Part shown: one piece after another, positions 44,019-52,560 of the stretch
Position numbering within the stretch: the stretch's first letter is position 1
Layout of the letters: each line of letters opens with the position of its first letter
Source: Rhodopirellula bahusiensis
GTDB lineage: Bacteria; Planctomycetota; Planctomycetia; Pirellulales; Pirellulaceae
Reading direction: 5' to 3'
DNA length: 64,000 nucleotides
NCBI RefSeq assembly: GCF_002727185.1
Contig: NZ_NIZW01000019.1
Coordinates: forward strand, 62,001 to 126,000
Notes under the pieces: generated by a model
What the model saw: only the letters and a program-made list of their open reading frames with translations
Database searches by the model: none
What the model was told of the DNA's origin: nothing
Program-made: the position numbers and the translations under genes

Positions 44019-44181
44019 GCAAGCCGGTGCAGAGACTACATCAAGTGGATAGCGGCTGATTCCGCTTTCATCACATTCCTAAGAACTTCTGCCGATCGTC
44101 ACTCGGAGAATATCGAGTGTTCTCATTCTTTTTGTTGACCTATGTCAGAAGCCCATTGAAACATCAACATTCAACGCGCTG

Positions 44182-44808
44182 TTAGGCGACTGGGAGTCGG
44201 TTGGTTGTCGAAAATGGATGGTAGCCGTTTTGTCTAAGTAGCCGCACTAGTTCTTTTCCACCTTCTTGTTGTGCAAATTCAAATTCGGTCGCAAGAATCT
44301 CCAATGGGACCATTATTCCAAATTGATTGGGCGTAGACTCGGGGCTAATAGCGTCGAATACGAAATAGCTGCCTCTGAGCTCGTTTGTCTCAGCTGAAAA
44401 TTCGCATGTGTCGAATCGCTCGACTGGGACTTGGAGGCAATGAAGAGCCAGTGTGTTCAGGATTGTTGTGAATCTGATGTAGTCACTCCCAGCTGATGCA
44501 GTTTTATCTTGGGCTGCATTTGGTTCGAAAGGGACCCGAGTGAACATGGCCAGCTCATAGCCAGCGAATGATGAATTGCAGGGACCTCTGCCTGGAGCGT
44601 CACACAGCTCCATGGTGACTACAGCTGTGCCCTGCTGCTGGGGGAAGTCAAAATGATACAGGTCGAGTGCACCGCCTGCTGGAAATGGGATTATTGAATG
44701 CAGTACGTGTTCATGCTGCTTACCAATCCATTGTTCGATTTGTCTAGCTTTGTAGTCGTGCCATTCTTGGATGTTGAAGTTTGAGTCGGCGTCGTTGGGG
44801 TTGGTCAT
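44182..44808 (-). CDS. SUFU-like immunity protein, last gene of the toxin cassette array
   Basis: 208 residues from the ATG at 44808, overlapping the previous stop as ATGA. The beta-rich core with GTAVVTMELCDAPGR, YELAMFTRVPFEP and IRFTTILNTLALHCL resembles Suppressor-of-fused-type immunity proteins, common in polymorphic toxin loci. It is the second protein after orphan cassette 3, so it may neutralise that toxin or be left from a lost one. Confidence 0.6.
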   Translation of the reverse strand: MTNPNDADSNFNIQEWHDYKARQIEQWIGKQHEHVLHSIIPFPAGGALDLYHFDFPQQQGTAVVTMELCDAPGRGPCNSSFAGYELAMFTRVPFEPNAAQDKTASAGSDYIRFTTILNTLALHCLQVPVERFDTCEFSAETNELRGSYFVFDAISPESTPNQFGIMVPLEILATEFEFAQQEGGKELVRLLRQNGYHPFSTTNRLPVA

Positions 44809-45404
44809 TCGTTCCGGACGGTGCAGATGGGGTTGTTTGGGTCGAATCGGCAACCAGAGAAACCGAAATCCAGGATGGATCTTTGAACATCATCACGGAC
44901 AAATAGTTGCACTGGACTACCGACTAGACGAAATGCTGGTAGGTCTTTGACATGGTCATAAATTACATGGAATGGGTAGTTTACTCTTAGCGTTCCGTTC
45001 GCTCGCGGCGTCCAGTCATCGTTGTCGACACTGGTCCGTTCTCGGTCCAAGCCGTCCACTAGATGTAAGCATTGACCAACCGCAAAGTCTCTGTTGATGT
45101 AGGACTTGTCCTTCGGGGAAAATTCGAACGGCAAGAATTGAAAAGTCTCTGGGTAGTGCTTGTTGAAATGTCGTTGAAGTCGACTTGAGAATAGTGGCCA
45201 CGCATGATCTGCGAACATGAAGTCCAGCGAAGCATCTGGGCCGTCCGAGGCCACCGCAGTCAAGGTTGGATCCCAATTAGTGATCCGTTTACCTTCATCC
45301 ATCCAATGGCCGCAAAGATTGTCGCGGTTAAAATGGACAACCCAGGGAGAATCATTGTAGTGATCAGGGAAAGCGGGGATCCACTGTGCAAACGAATGTT
45401 CCAT
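44805..45404 (-). CDS. Imm11-like immunity protein of orphan cassette 3
   Basis: 199 residues. The hallmark region is WPLFSSRLQRHF, FQFLPFEF and GQCLHLVDGLDRERT, matching Imm11 (DUF1629-type) proteins. The start overlaps the toxin-tip stop as TAATG, so toxin tip and immunity stay coupled. It probably binds the AHH-like nuclease tip just upstream. Confidence 0.7.
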   Translation of the reverse strand: MEHSFAQWIPAFPDHYNDSPWVVHFNRDNLCGHWMDEGKRITNWDPTLTAVASDGPDASLDFMFADHAWPLFSSRLQRHFNKHYPETFQFLPFEFSPKDKSYINRDFAVGQCLHLVDGLDRERTSVDNDDWTPRANGTLRVNYPFHVIYDHVKDLPAFRLVGSPVQLFVRDDVQRSILDFGFSGCRFDPNNPICTVRNE

Positions 45405-45895
45405 TATAGTCCAATTCCTTTCAACGCATTAATCGGATCAGCGCTAAGCTTAGCAAATATATTATCGAGTTCATCGAGGACTGCTTTGTTGTAAGCAGGA
45501 GTGTGTGAAGTTAGTCCTCGCACCGCGCTTTGCAATCGCTCAAAAACTCTTTGGTGATAAAGTTCAGGGTGAGGTCCAGTATGGTTGGGGACGTACCTTA
45601 AGTTGTATTTTCCATGAAGTTTTACGTCCGCATTTGCGAGGATTTGTCGCCCTTCTTCACTCCAGTTTCTAGTCCAGCCTCGCTTCGCATTCGAGTAGTG
45701 CGATACCAAATGATGATACTGGTTGTGCACCAGAATTCCAGCGTTACCGACCTGGTAGACGTGCTCGCAATCGACTTCGATATTGTAAACATCGGTAGGC
45801 TGGTGATGGAAAACGCTAGAAACAAGTTGCAAGGGGCCATCGTTGCTATGGACTTGTTCGTCGATTTCTAGCTCACCAAGCGGCACCCATTCCAA
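45404..45895 (-). CDS. Orphan toxin cassette 3: Hint 3' end plus AHH-like nuclease tip
   Basis: The first 58 codons are the Hint 3' end (ending GILVHN at 45722). The next ~105 residues start QYHHLVSHY and continue NLRYVPNHTGPHPELYHQRVFERL, the pattern of AHH/HNH-endoVII-fold nucleases. The only start is an internal TTG at 45895; the frame remains open upstream to 46036 with Hint sequence but no usable start codon. It is a donor module rather than a working gene. The immunity gene follows with a one-base overlap. Confidence 0.7.
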   Translation of the reverse strand: MEWVPLGELEIDEQVHSNDGPLQLVSSVFHHQPTDVYNIEVDCEHVYQVGNAGILVHNQYHHLVSHYSNAKRGWTRNWSEEGRQILANADVKLHGKYNLRYVPNHTGPHPELYHQRVFERLQSAVRGLTSHTPAYNKAVLDELDNIFAKLSADPINALKGIGL

Positions 45896-46030
45896 CCGGT
45901 CCAGGGACCAGACAGGGTGGATGCTTGTGCCATTGAGAATGGTTCCGTCGCTGAAGGTGGCTTCGACGAGGTTGGTTGCCCCGCGTGTTGTGATGAAGCG
46001 TCCGGTGACAAGATTGCCGTGCCCGTCAGT
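45722..46030 (-). repeat. Partial Hint-domain copy 3
   Basis: Nearly identical to the end of the intact Hint sequence at 54937-55250, with a three-base insertion (ACA ACA for ACA). It begins abruptly near 46030 and lacks the first two thirds of the domain. The homology block could recombine with the main gene and swap toxin tips. Confidence 0.8.
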
Positions 46031-46119
46031 CCTGGGCTATCGCACTGATCGCCATAAATGCTTTACATTCACTGATAGTGCAAAGGCACATTTTTCATGT
46101 TTCACGTATTTGTCTACGA

Positions 46120-46713
46120 TTAGGTTTCGCTTCGCATTACTACAGAATCAAAGTAGATGCCTCGTGCCTTCGCCTTCAGCAAAGCAGCCTTGAATTTCTT
46201 CGAGCAAGCGTAGAAAAAGACTCTCCCACGAACATTCTCAAAAAATGTGGTAGGCATAGCTATGTTTGCAGTTAAGTCTTTAGAAACAACCGGGAAGCCA
46301 CAGGTTTCTCGGTAGCGGCCGCAAGCCTTGCACTGCCGATGGAACTCCATCTCTGACGTAGCTGCGTCTACAGCAAATGAGTTTGCTGGTATGCAGATCG
46401 AATAGTCGCCCAATGCACTATGATCAATGAAATTGCATTCGTCTAAAAATTCACTGATGATCATATGCTTGATTCGGCTAGACACCAAAATTACTCCATC
46501 ACCTGACAAGCACCAGTCGGCGGTGGCATTGACACTAATTGATAGGTCGTCAATAGAAATCAGAGCTGAAAGTTCGTCAAACTTGCCGCACCTCGGGCAA
46601 GACATGCTTTGGCAAAAGCTGTTTTTAACTAATTTACCTTCTTTGATTTCATAGAACAGCCAGGATTGGTCCTTTACGTCCTTTGGGCAGATCCAAAAAA
46701 AATCGGTTTTCAT
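46120..46713 (-). CDS. Double-CXXCG immunity protein of orphan cassette 2
   Basis: 197 residues from the ATG at 46713, overlapping the toxin-tip stop as TGATG. Two zinc-knuckle motifs, CPRCG near residue 40 and CKACGR near 130, and the C-terminal FFYACSKKFKAALLKAK match the double-CXXCG immunity family known from myxobacterial toxin systems. It probably protects against the HNH-like tip upstream. Confidence 0.7.
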   Translation of the reverse strand: MKTDFFWICPKDVKDQSWLFYEIKEGKLVKNSFCQSMSCPRCGKFDELSALISIDDLSISVNATADWCLSGDGVILVSSRIKHMIISEFLDECNFIDHSALGDYSICIPANSFAVDAATSEMEFHRQCKACGRYRETCGFPVVSKDLTANIAMPTTFFENVRGRVFFYACSKKFKAALLKAKARGIYFDSVVMRSET

Positions 46714-47213
46714 CAGGCAACCCATCCATTTTGGATAGCGATTCTCAGTTCAGATAAGAAATCTCCCATGTATTTCCCGCCGTCATAGACTCGGTAGAAC
46801 TTTGCAAGTTCTTTTAGCCTTTCGGTTCGAGTAAAGTTTCGTTGAACGACCGCTCCAGAATTATAAGCCCTAGGCATCATGTCTACTACCTTCCCTCCAA
46901 TAGTTTTGGTTACGCTGCGCAAGTGCGTGTTCAAAGCTGCGTGCAACGCTGTGTGTTCCGCTTCGGTCAACGGTGTGAGCGATGAATGACGATAAGGTGT
47001 GCTGCTTCCGAGCGACTTGGGTACCATGTGGTGGTCGCCAGCGCAAGTATTGTGCACCAGAATACCAGCGTCACCGACCCGGTAGACATGCTCGCAGTCG
47101 ACTTCGACATTGTAAACATCGGTAGGCTGGTGATGGAAGGCTCGAGAAACAAGTTGCAAGGGGCCATCATTGCTATGGACTTGTTCGTCGATCTCGAGTT
47201 CACCGAGCGGCAC
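46713..47213 (-). CDS. Orphan toxin cassette 2: Hint 3' end plus HNH-like nuclease tip
   Basis: After the Hint end GILVHN (47049), about 110 residues begin TCAGDHHMVPKSLGS and continue SLTPLTEAEHTALHAALNTHL, a histidine-rich HNH/endoVII-type nuclease pattern. The only in-frame start is the GTG at 47213, inside the Hint region, but the frame is open back to 47783 (356 codons without a stop). So nearly the whole Hint domain is kept in frame although nothing initiates it, as expected of a silent donor cassette. Confidence 0.7.
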   Translation of the reverse strand: MPLGELEIDEQVHSNDGPLQLVSRAFHHQPTDVYNVEVDCEHVYRVGDAGILVHNTCAGDHHMVPKSLGSSTPYRHSSLTPLTEAEHTALHAALNTHLRSVTKTIGGKVVDMMPRAYNSGAVVQRNFTRTERLKELAKFYRVYDGGKYMGDFLSELRIAIQNGWVA

Positions 47214-47783
47214 CCATTCCAGTCGGTCCAGTGACCAGACAGGGTGGATGCTCGTGCCATTGAGAATGGTTCCGTCGCTGAAGGTGGCTTCGACGAGGTT
47301 GGTTGCCCCGCGTGTGACGAAGCGTCCAGTGACGAGGTTGCCGTGCCCGTCAGAGAGGGGCGGGCAAGATTCAATGGAACGGATGGTTGCCCAGCCGGCA
47401 ACATTCAGTTCTTCAAGCTGCAGGTAAAGGTGTGCACCCGCCTGGAAGCCCTGCTCCTCGATCCACGTTAGCGGGCGAAGAAGCTCAACCTCGATCCTTG
47501 CTCCATCTTCACGCTCGATCTCGGCAGAAAGCAGCCGCCATGTTGATTCGTGTGCGTCGGGAATCGGATTCTCGGCACCGAAGGCTTCTGGGTTCTTCGA
47601 GTCGATTCGGGAGCCGAGTGGAACTTCTGCAATCGGGAGAGCGATTGCAGGCTCAGCCTGAGGGGCCTCCCATGCAATTCCAAGGTCGTAACTGAACGAC
47701 TCGCTTGCGTTGGAGGCATAGGCTCGCTCGAGAAACTGTTTGGGGATCAGGAGAAGATATTGCGAGCCGGAAAGCTTCAGTAT
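47049..47783 (-). repeat. Nearly full Hint-domain copy 2, lacking the catalytic cysteine region
   Basis: Closely matches 54937-55615 of the main gene from ASNASESFSYDLGI onward. Upstream of that the sequence diverges: where the intact gene reads FLKLGGCFVAGT, this copy reads ILKLSGSQYLLLIP, so the nucleophilic Cys is gone. The frame starts directly after the stop of the immunity gene at 47784. Confidence 0.8.
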
Positions 47784-48347
47784 CTACATTCCAGTGCTGG
47801 CTCTATTGCATTTTTCAAAGGCCATTCCCGTGAGGCGAGCTGATAGGCATGCTTTCATTAGAACCTCACTGACGATAATTGGCACCGGGAATTCAGTTAA
47901 TCTAAAGCAGTGAGAGTCTCCCGCCTTCGTTTCGTCGATTGCAAGCTTTACGTACCCGCGAATCTTGCCTGCGAATGCGGTGTCCTCTCCGCCGATGTCG
48001 AGCAGCGATCTGCCGTAATCGATTGCCTGCAAGGCTGACAGTATATTCATCCCGTATAACGATTCGTTGCCGAGTGTCAGTGGCACAAATTGAACGTCGT
48101 TCTCAACGAGCGGAGCAATAGCAGCTTTGAATGCTTTGGATACGACCGGGATATTGAAGGATGATATTGTAAAATCACGCTTTGCCCCTTCCTCGAAGAC
48201 GGAAAATCGAAATGGGACGTCATTAATAGTCTCTCGTTTTGAGAATGACCAGACGTCGTGCCAGTTCCCATTTTCGTCTTCGTGATCAACGCCTATGAAC
48301 CTAGCATTACAGTCGTCAACTTCAATGTCCAAACGGAAGTAGTTCAT
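47784..48347 (-). CDS. Imm11-like immunity protein without adjacent toxin
   Basis: 187 residues with NIPVVSKAFKAAIAPL, VQFVPLTLG and YGMNILSALQAIDYGRS, an Imm11-type pattern. No toxin tip precedes it, only a decayed Hint fragment (48370-48480), so its toxin has been deleted and the immunity gene retained, possibly against toxins of relatives. Confidence 0.65.
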   Translation of the reverse strand: MNYFRLDIEVDDCNARFIGVDHEDENGNWHDVWSFSKRETINDVPFRFSVFEEGAKRDFTISSFNIPVVSKAFKAAIAPLVENDVQFVPLTLGNESLYGMNILSALQAIDYGRSLLDIGGEDTAFAGKIRGYVKLAIDETKAGDSHCFRLTEFPVPIIVSEVLMKACLSARLTGMAFEKCNRASTGM

Positions 48348-48369
48348 CGTTCAGCAGTCCGCAAATCTC

Positions 48370-48480
48370 TACTCGCTTTCGATCTCAATGGGAGCCAGTT
48401 GCAAGGTTGATTGGTGTGCGTTGGAAACCGGAGTTCAGAGCCGAATGCGTTTGCACCTTTGTTCAGGGGCCCGACGCTGA
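48370..48480 (-). pseudogene. Decayed Hint fragment
   Basis: On the minus strand the sequence encoding AFGSELRFPTHTNQ and following bases aligns with the main gene's AFGAENRIPDAHEST region, with frame disruption. It lies directly before the Imm11-like gene at 47784-48347 and marks the site of a lost cassette. The rest of 48348-48564 shows nothing I recognise. Confidence 0.4.
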
Positions 48481-48564
48481 TGCTCGATGTGTTGCTCCGC
48501 TTCACGACGCTAGCTCATTGGCCTCGATGCGGCTGCTAGAAAAGCCTTAAGATCGATTCTGTTA

Positions 48565-48912
48565 CTAGAGCAGGCTTGATGTTTCGAGAATAACCCCTTC
48601 GCGAGTTCCGACCAACACGTCGGCCGCAATCAAATTGCGAGTGTACTCTGCAAGCACGGTGTCGATATTGGCTAGTCGTCTCCACTCTACTGCAAATCGT
48701 TCAGCACATCGCTTGCCTATTATTGAAATTAGTAACATGTACTCTCCGGGCCGGCACGTTGTTCTATAGACTTTGGACTGTTCTGCAATATGGCCGACGA
48801 AATCGTCGAGTTGAACCAAGTCAACTATGTCAGTCGCGATCGCGATGGTTGGGGCGATTGTCGATCCTTCATTTGGCATGATTGTCGAAATTGAAAGTAG
48901 CTTATTGGTCAC
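48565..48912 (-). CDS. Putative small immunity protein
   Basis: 115 residues from the ATG at 48912; soluble, with IVDLVQLDDFVGHIAEQSKVY and CAERFAVEWRRLANIDTVL. No family recognised. Position between two immunity genes in the array supports an immunity role. 52 bases separate it from the preceding gene. Confidence 0.5.
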   Translation of the reverse strand: MTNKLLSISTIMPNEGSTIAPTIAIATDIVDLVQLDDFVGHIAEQSKVYRTTCRPGEYMLLISIIGKRCAERFAVEWRRLANIDTVLAEYTRNLIAADVLVGTREGVILETSSLL

Positions 48913-48964
48913 TTGTTGGTGCTGCCTGTTGTCACTTTAGGTCAATAGATAGATCGTGGGTTCG

Positions 48965-49534
48965 CTAAAAGTCTTGCCAGTCGTAGGTGTCAAAGATTTG
49001 GTTCTGAGGTTGCAAGCTTTTGATGAGTTGTTCACCTGACTGCTCATCTAATGGGTGTATGTTGTAGTTTTCGGGGGCCTGTTCAACTGTGTTTTTTAGG
49101 TCCAATAGATGCTGCATTGATGTCGGTGAGAACATTGGCCGCAAAAGATCGCACATTCGCAGTATATGCTCGCGTGTTTCTCCTTTGGGAACTCCAGGGT
49201 GAGTTTCGTTTGTTCCATAGATCGCGTCTCGAATAAGCTGAAGCACAAAAAATGACTCGATGTCTGAGGCTTGCTCCTCGGCAATCGTGTCGTCGTGGTA
49301 GAACAGTGTCACGGGCGCTTCTGGCAGCTTGGCCACAAGATAGCCCCAGATATCACCGGCTCCATTCACGGCGAAGGGGAGTACCTCGACAATTCGGTCT
49401 GGGCTAATGTAATTTTCCAACGGTGTCTCGACTGGAAACTTTACGTCATAAATTGCCAGGTTATTCTCTTTGTCACTGAGGCTTTTGAAGAGCCCCTTTG
49501 TCAAAAGACGCTCGTGTTTAGGAGGGAACTTCAT
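48965..49534 (-). CDS. SUKH-like (SMI1/KNR4) immunity protein
   Basis: 189 residues. The core ISPDRIVEVLPFAVNGAGDIWGYL followed by PVTLFYHDD matches the SUKH superfamily, the most common immunity fold in polymorphic toxin loci. Its ATG lies four bases after the stop of a truncated toxin tail (49539), so it was the partner of a toxin that is now deleted. Confidence 0.65.
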   Translation of the reverse strand: MKFPPKHERLLTKGLFKSLSDKENNLAIYDVKFPVETPLENYISPDRIVEVLPFAVNGAGDIWGYLVAKLPEAPVTLFYHDDTIAEEQASDIESFFVLQLIRDAIYGTNETHPGVPKGETREHILRMCDLLRPMFSPTSMQHLLDLKNTVEQAPENYNIHPLDEQSGEQLIKSLQPQNQIFDTYDWQDF

Positions 49535-49538
49535 TCGT

Positions 49539-49850
49539 TTACCATCCTTGTTGAAGTATAAACGTACGGATGCGATAGCCCACGATTGGCGTACACCTGA
49601 GCTTCAGGAAGTCCGGGTCGTTAAGTTTCTTCAATGACGCACTTCCGGCGGCTCCCGAGTTGCGTTCGTTCATGGCTACGTTGCCAGCGATCTGCCAACC
49701 GGTCATGTCGCTGCTGTTGGCTGCTAGGTCGTTGGCCTATTGGATGACGTGGCCCACTGACGCCATCATGTCATCGAACGTGTAGAAGCTGGCTGCCTTT
49801 GATCCCAGTTGAGCGGTTTTGCCAGCACACGCCAGGGGCGATGCGCCTAT
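49539..49850 (-). pseudogene. Pretoxin segment remnant fused to a toxin tail
   Basis: The minus strand resembles the hydrophobic pretoxin segment before the main Hint domain (main gene 55690-55970), with in-frame stops in the upstream part. At SLKKLNDPDFLKL it jumps, where the intact gene would enter the Hint domain, straight into about 20 residues ending QQGW and a stop. A deletion has removed the Hint domain and most of the toxin. Nothing recognisable is seen in 49851-50103. Confidence 0.6.
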
Positions 49851-50103
49851 TGATATTAAACCTGCGTCGATCATGCAATCTTTCGCAACAGCCCATTATC
49901 TGAGCAGCTGGCAACCCGATACTTCCTCATGGATTTTGTGTGAACGCCATGTCACCGGGATTAGGTTTGCACTGATTTCTAGCGGCGTCCGCGAGCCTAT
50001 CTTTGCCGAGAACCCAATGCAAATCCTGACCCCAGCGAAGGAGAGAAAGGGTGCGAGATGCGCTTTTGCTTGGGAAAGATTGGGTGCGAGTCAATGCCGA
50101 ATA

Positions 50104-50592
50104 TCAGCGGGGCACTACGCGGCGGACACCTTCCATGAAGTCAACCAAGTCTCCGGCGGAGAATAGAGGGTGGGACTTTGTTTTGATCATGTTGTAGGAA
50201 AGTTCAATACAGCAATCAGCTGCGGGGGTATCTAGGTATGCGCGCACGTAGTCTATCGGAAAGATGGCCATTGATTGATCAGGGGCGGCGACTGCCAGCA
50301 AAGGATTTGCAACACGCTCGCCGCTTTTCCCTATCTGTTTCCAGGCCCAGCCAAACGCTAGTCTTAGTTGCTCTCCCCAAGCAACACCTAGCAGTACAGA
50401 GCCGTCTTCATTGGGCGCAAGCTTTTGCAACGCAGTTGCATCTCGCTGAGCCTGGACAACTAGTTGGCCAATTTGAGCGATAGCCGCATCCGGTGAGTCC
50501 GTGTCAAGATCGAATCGCTGAATTGCGGTCTCTGTTACGCCAGTGACTAGCTTTCGGTTTTCTTCCGTCATTTCAACGAGCTGGAGTTTCAT
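50104..50592 (-). CDS. Second immunity-type protein of orphan cassette 1
   Basis: 162 residues, coupled to the preceding gene by ATGA. It contains LGVAWGEQLRLAFGWAWKQIG and APDQSMAIFPIDYVRAYLD, a pattern like DUF3806-type proteins. Likely an additional immunity protein or one belonging to a lost toxin. Confidence 0.55.
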   Translation of the reverse strand: MKLQLVEMTEENRKLVTGVTETAIQRFDLDTDSPDAAIAQIGQLVVQAQRDATALQKLAPNEDGSVLLGVAWGEQLRLAFGWAWKQIGKSGERVANPLLAVAAPDQSMAIFPIDYVRAYLDTPAADCCIELSYNMIKTKSHPLFSAGDLVDFMEGVRRVVPR

Positions 50593-51599
50593 TGTTGCGG
50601 TTTCTTCAGGGGGCGTTTGACCTTGATTCTAGACTTTTCAGTCTTTTTATTGTTTCGATTTCCCTTCCACACGATGACATCCACGGGGTTTGGCCATTCA
50701 ATTTGATTGACCAAGGGTTCAACCGCGGTAAAGATTTCTTGTGAGTTAGGCCCACTAAGGTGAATTAGCAATGCCTTTTTGCTGGCTTCAGTTTGCTCGA
50801 CACCACCTATGTAGTCGTCGGAGATTTGCGATTGCGAATCGGCAAGGCAGTTAGCGACCTGTTCCGCAATTTTGTAGCCAATGTCAATTTCACTTTGGGT
50901 TGGTTTGGAACCTGCTATCGCTAAGGAAATAGTCATTGATTCGCCATTTAAATTTGCCACATCTCTGCTTCGTAGCCTCGCCGCCTTTGCCGCTAACTGC
51001 TTCCAGTCTGCGTTCTCCTCTAGTGGCCACACCTTGTTGAAGCAAAAGCCATTTAATGATGCCGACTCGACTTGCGACTTGTACTCTTCGGTGACGTAAA
51101 CTCGCTGAGGGCACTCTCGGACACGGAAAATGGCATGGCCATCTAATCTATTAGGGTTGAATACGTGATAGTCGATTCCGAACGCAGTTTCCTTCGAGCT
51201 GCCTGGAGCTGGGAAAGATATTTTTGAGTGCTGGCGATCTAGTGCATCCGAAATATGATGAATGTTGAAAATGTAGTACGTTCCAGCGACTGTCTTTACA
51301 GGAAGTAGCTCTCCGCTTCTCAACAATAAATCTCCTAGTACTTCCACCGCTCTAGGGCTGTAAACAGGGTGTCGAATGGCTACGCGGGTTAGATCCACGA
51401 ATGGACGCAATGCACCAGCGACTACAGGTGGGACCCATGCATTTGAGAAGCTTTTGGGAGACCACGATAGCTTAACGCCCAGTCCCGAATTGAAATCGTC
51501 GTCAAGCGTCCCGCCCCCGAAGAGCGAATCAGCTTGATCGAAATCTATGGCTTCAAATCTTGGGTCATCGAAAGTCATTGACTGTTCAAATATCTCCAC
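50589..51599 (-). CDS. Imm11-like immunity protein of orphan cassette 1
   Basis: 336 residues from the GTG at 51599, which shares a base with the toxin-tip stop (TAGTG). The N-terminal DDPRFEAIDF motif is shared with the 52561-53493 protein, and the core RHPVYSPRAVEVLGDLL, GELLPVKT and YYIFNIHHISDALDRQHS is Imm11. Probably neutralises the AHH nuclease tip upstream. Confidence 0.7.
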   Translation of the reverse strand: MEIFEQSMTFDDPRFEAIDFDQADSLFGGGTLDDDFNSGLGVKLSWSPKSFSNAWVPPVVAGALRPFVDLTRVAIRHPVYSPRAVEVLGDLLLRSGELLPVKTVAGTYYIFNIHHISDALDRQHSKISFPAPGSSKETAFGIDYHVFNPNRLDGHAIFRVRECPQRVYVTEEYKSQVESASLNGFCFNKVWPLEENADWKQLAAKAARLRSRDVANLNGESMTISLAIAGSKPTQSEIDIGYKIAEQVANCLADSQSQISDDYIGGVEQTEASKKALLIHLSGPNSQEIFTAVEPLVNQIEWPNPVDVIVWKGNRNNKKTEKSRIKVKRPLKKPQQ

Positions 51600-52129
51600 T
51601 ATACAAATTCTCCATTTAATATGCGCCCGCGAAGGCGGTTTAATGCATCGATCGCATCAGGCTTCGACACCACGCCTTGAAATTCATCCACTAGTTCGGT
51701 TATGTACTTCGCCTTGTGAGTGCCCAAATGACCTGCTCTCGCCCAGAATCCATTGATAGCGGAATTTGAAAGTCCAGTATCCCTCAATAGTTTTTGTATT
51801 CGCTGCAGTTCGAGTCGCTCTGCAGCTTTGACCCAGCTAAACATTTCGGAAGGTACGATATGCGCCGCGTGATAGAGCGAAACCCCGTTGTTTGATAGGA
51901 ACGGAGGTTTCCACACTCCATTTTTCGTCAGGTCCTTGCCCAGTGCCGCGCTGTCGCCGCAGGCATTGTGGACTAAGACCCCAGCGTCACCGACCCGATA
52001 GACATGCTCGCAGTCGACTTCGATATTGTAAACATCGGTAGGCTGGTGATGGAAGGCTCGAGAAATAAGTTGTAAGGGGCCATCGTTGCTATGGACTTGT
52101 TCGTCGATTTCGAGTTCACCGAGCGGCAC
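51599..52129 (-). CDS. Orphan toxin cassette 1: Hint 3' end plus AHH-type nuclease tip
   Basis: Hint sequence ends VLVHN at 51965. The following ~122 residues contain SLYHAAHIVPSEMFSW and FWARAGHLGTHKAKYI, with the A-H-x-I-V-P core of AHH/HNH-endoVII nucleases. The frame is open from 52459 but the first usable start is the GTG at 52129 inside Hint; a TAA at 52460 and a frameshift further upstream disrupt the earlier Hint part. A silent cassette rather than a full toxin. Confidence 0.7.
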   Translation of the reverse strand: MPLGELEIDEQVHSNDGPLQLISRAFHHQPTDVYNIEVDCEHVYRVGDAGVLVHNACGDSAALGKDLTKNGVWKPPFLSNNGVSLYHAAHIVPSEMFSWVKAAERLELQRIQKLLRDTGLSNSAINGFWARAGHLGTHKAKYITELVDEFQGVVSKPDAIDALNRLRGRILNGEFV

Positions 52130-52535
52130 CCATTCGAGTCGGTCCAGTGACCAGACTGGGTGGATGCTTGTGCCATTGAGAACTGTTCCGTCGCTGAAGG
52201 TGGCTTCGACGAGGTTGGTTGCGCTGCGTGTGATGAAGCGTCCGGTGACCAGGTTGCCGTGCCCGTCAGAGAGTGGCGTGCAAGGTTCAATGGAACGAAT
52301 GGTTGCCCAGCCGGCAACATTCAGTTCTTCAAGCTGCAGGTGAAGGCGTGCACCCGTCTGGAAGCCTTGCTCCTCGATCCACGTTAGCGGGCGAAGAAGC
52401 TCGACCTCGACCCTCGCTCCATCTTCACGCTCGATCTCGGCAGAAAGCAGTCGCCACGTTTATTCGTGTGCGTCGGGTATTGGATTCTCGGTACCGAAGG
52501 CTTCTGGGGTCTTCGTGTCGATTCGGGAGCGAGAG
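51965..52535 (-). repeat. Partial Hint-domain copy 1
   Basis: Very similar at the DNA level to 54937-55505. Relative to the intact copy it has a TCA-to-TAA change at 52460-52462 and a one-base deletion near 52525. It begins about 25 bases after the stop of the 52561 immunity gene. Confidence 0.8.
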
Positions 52536-52560
52536 TGTTGCATCAGTTTAGCGATTTGGT

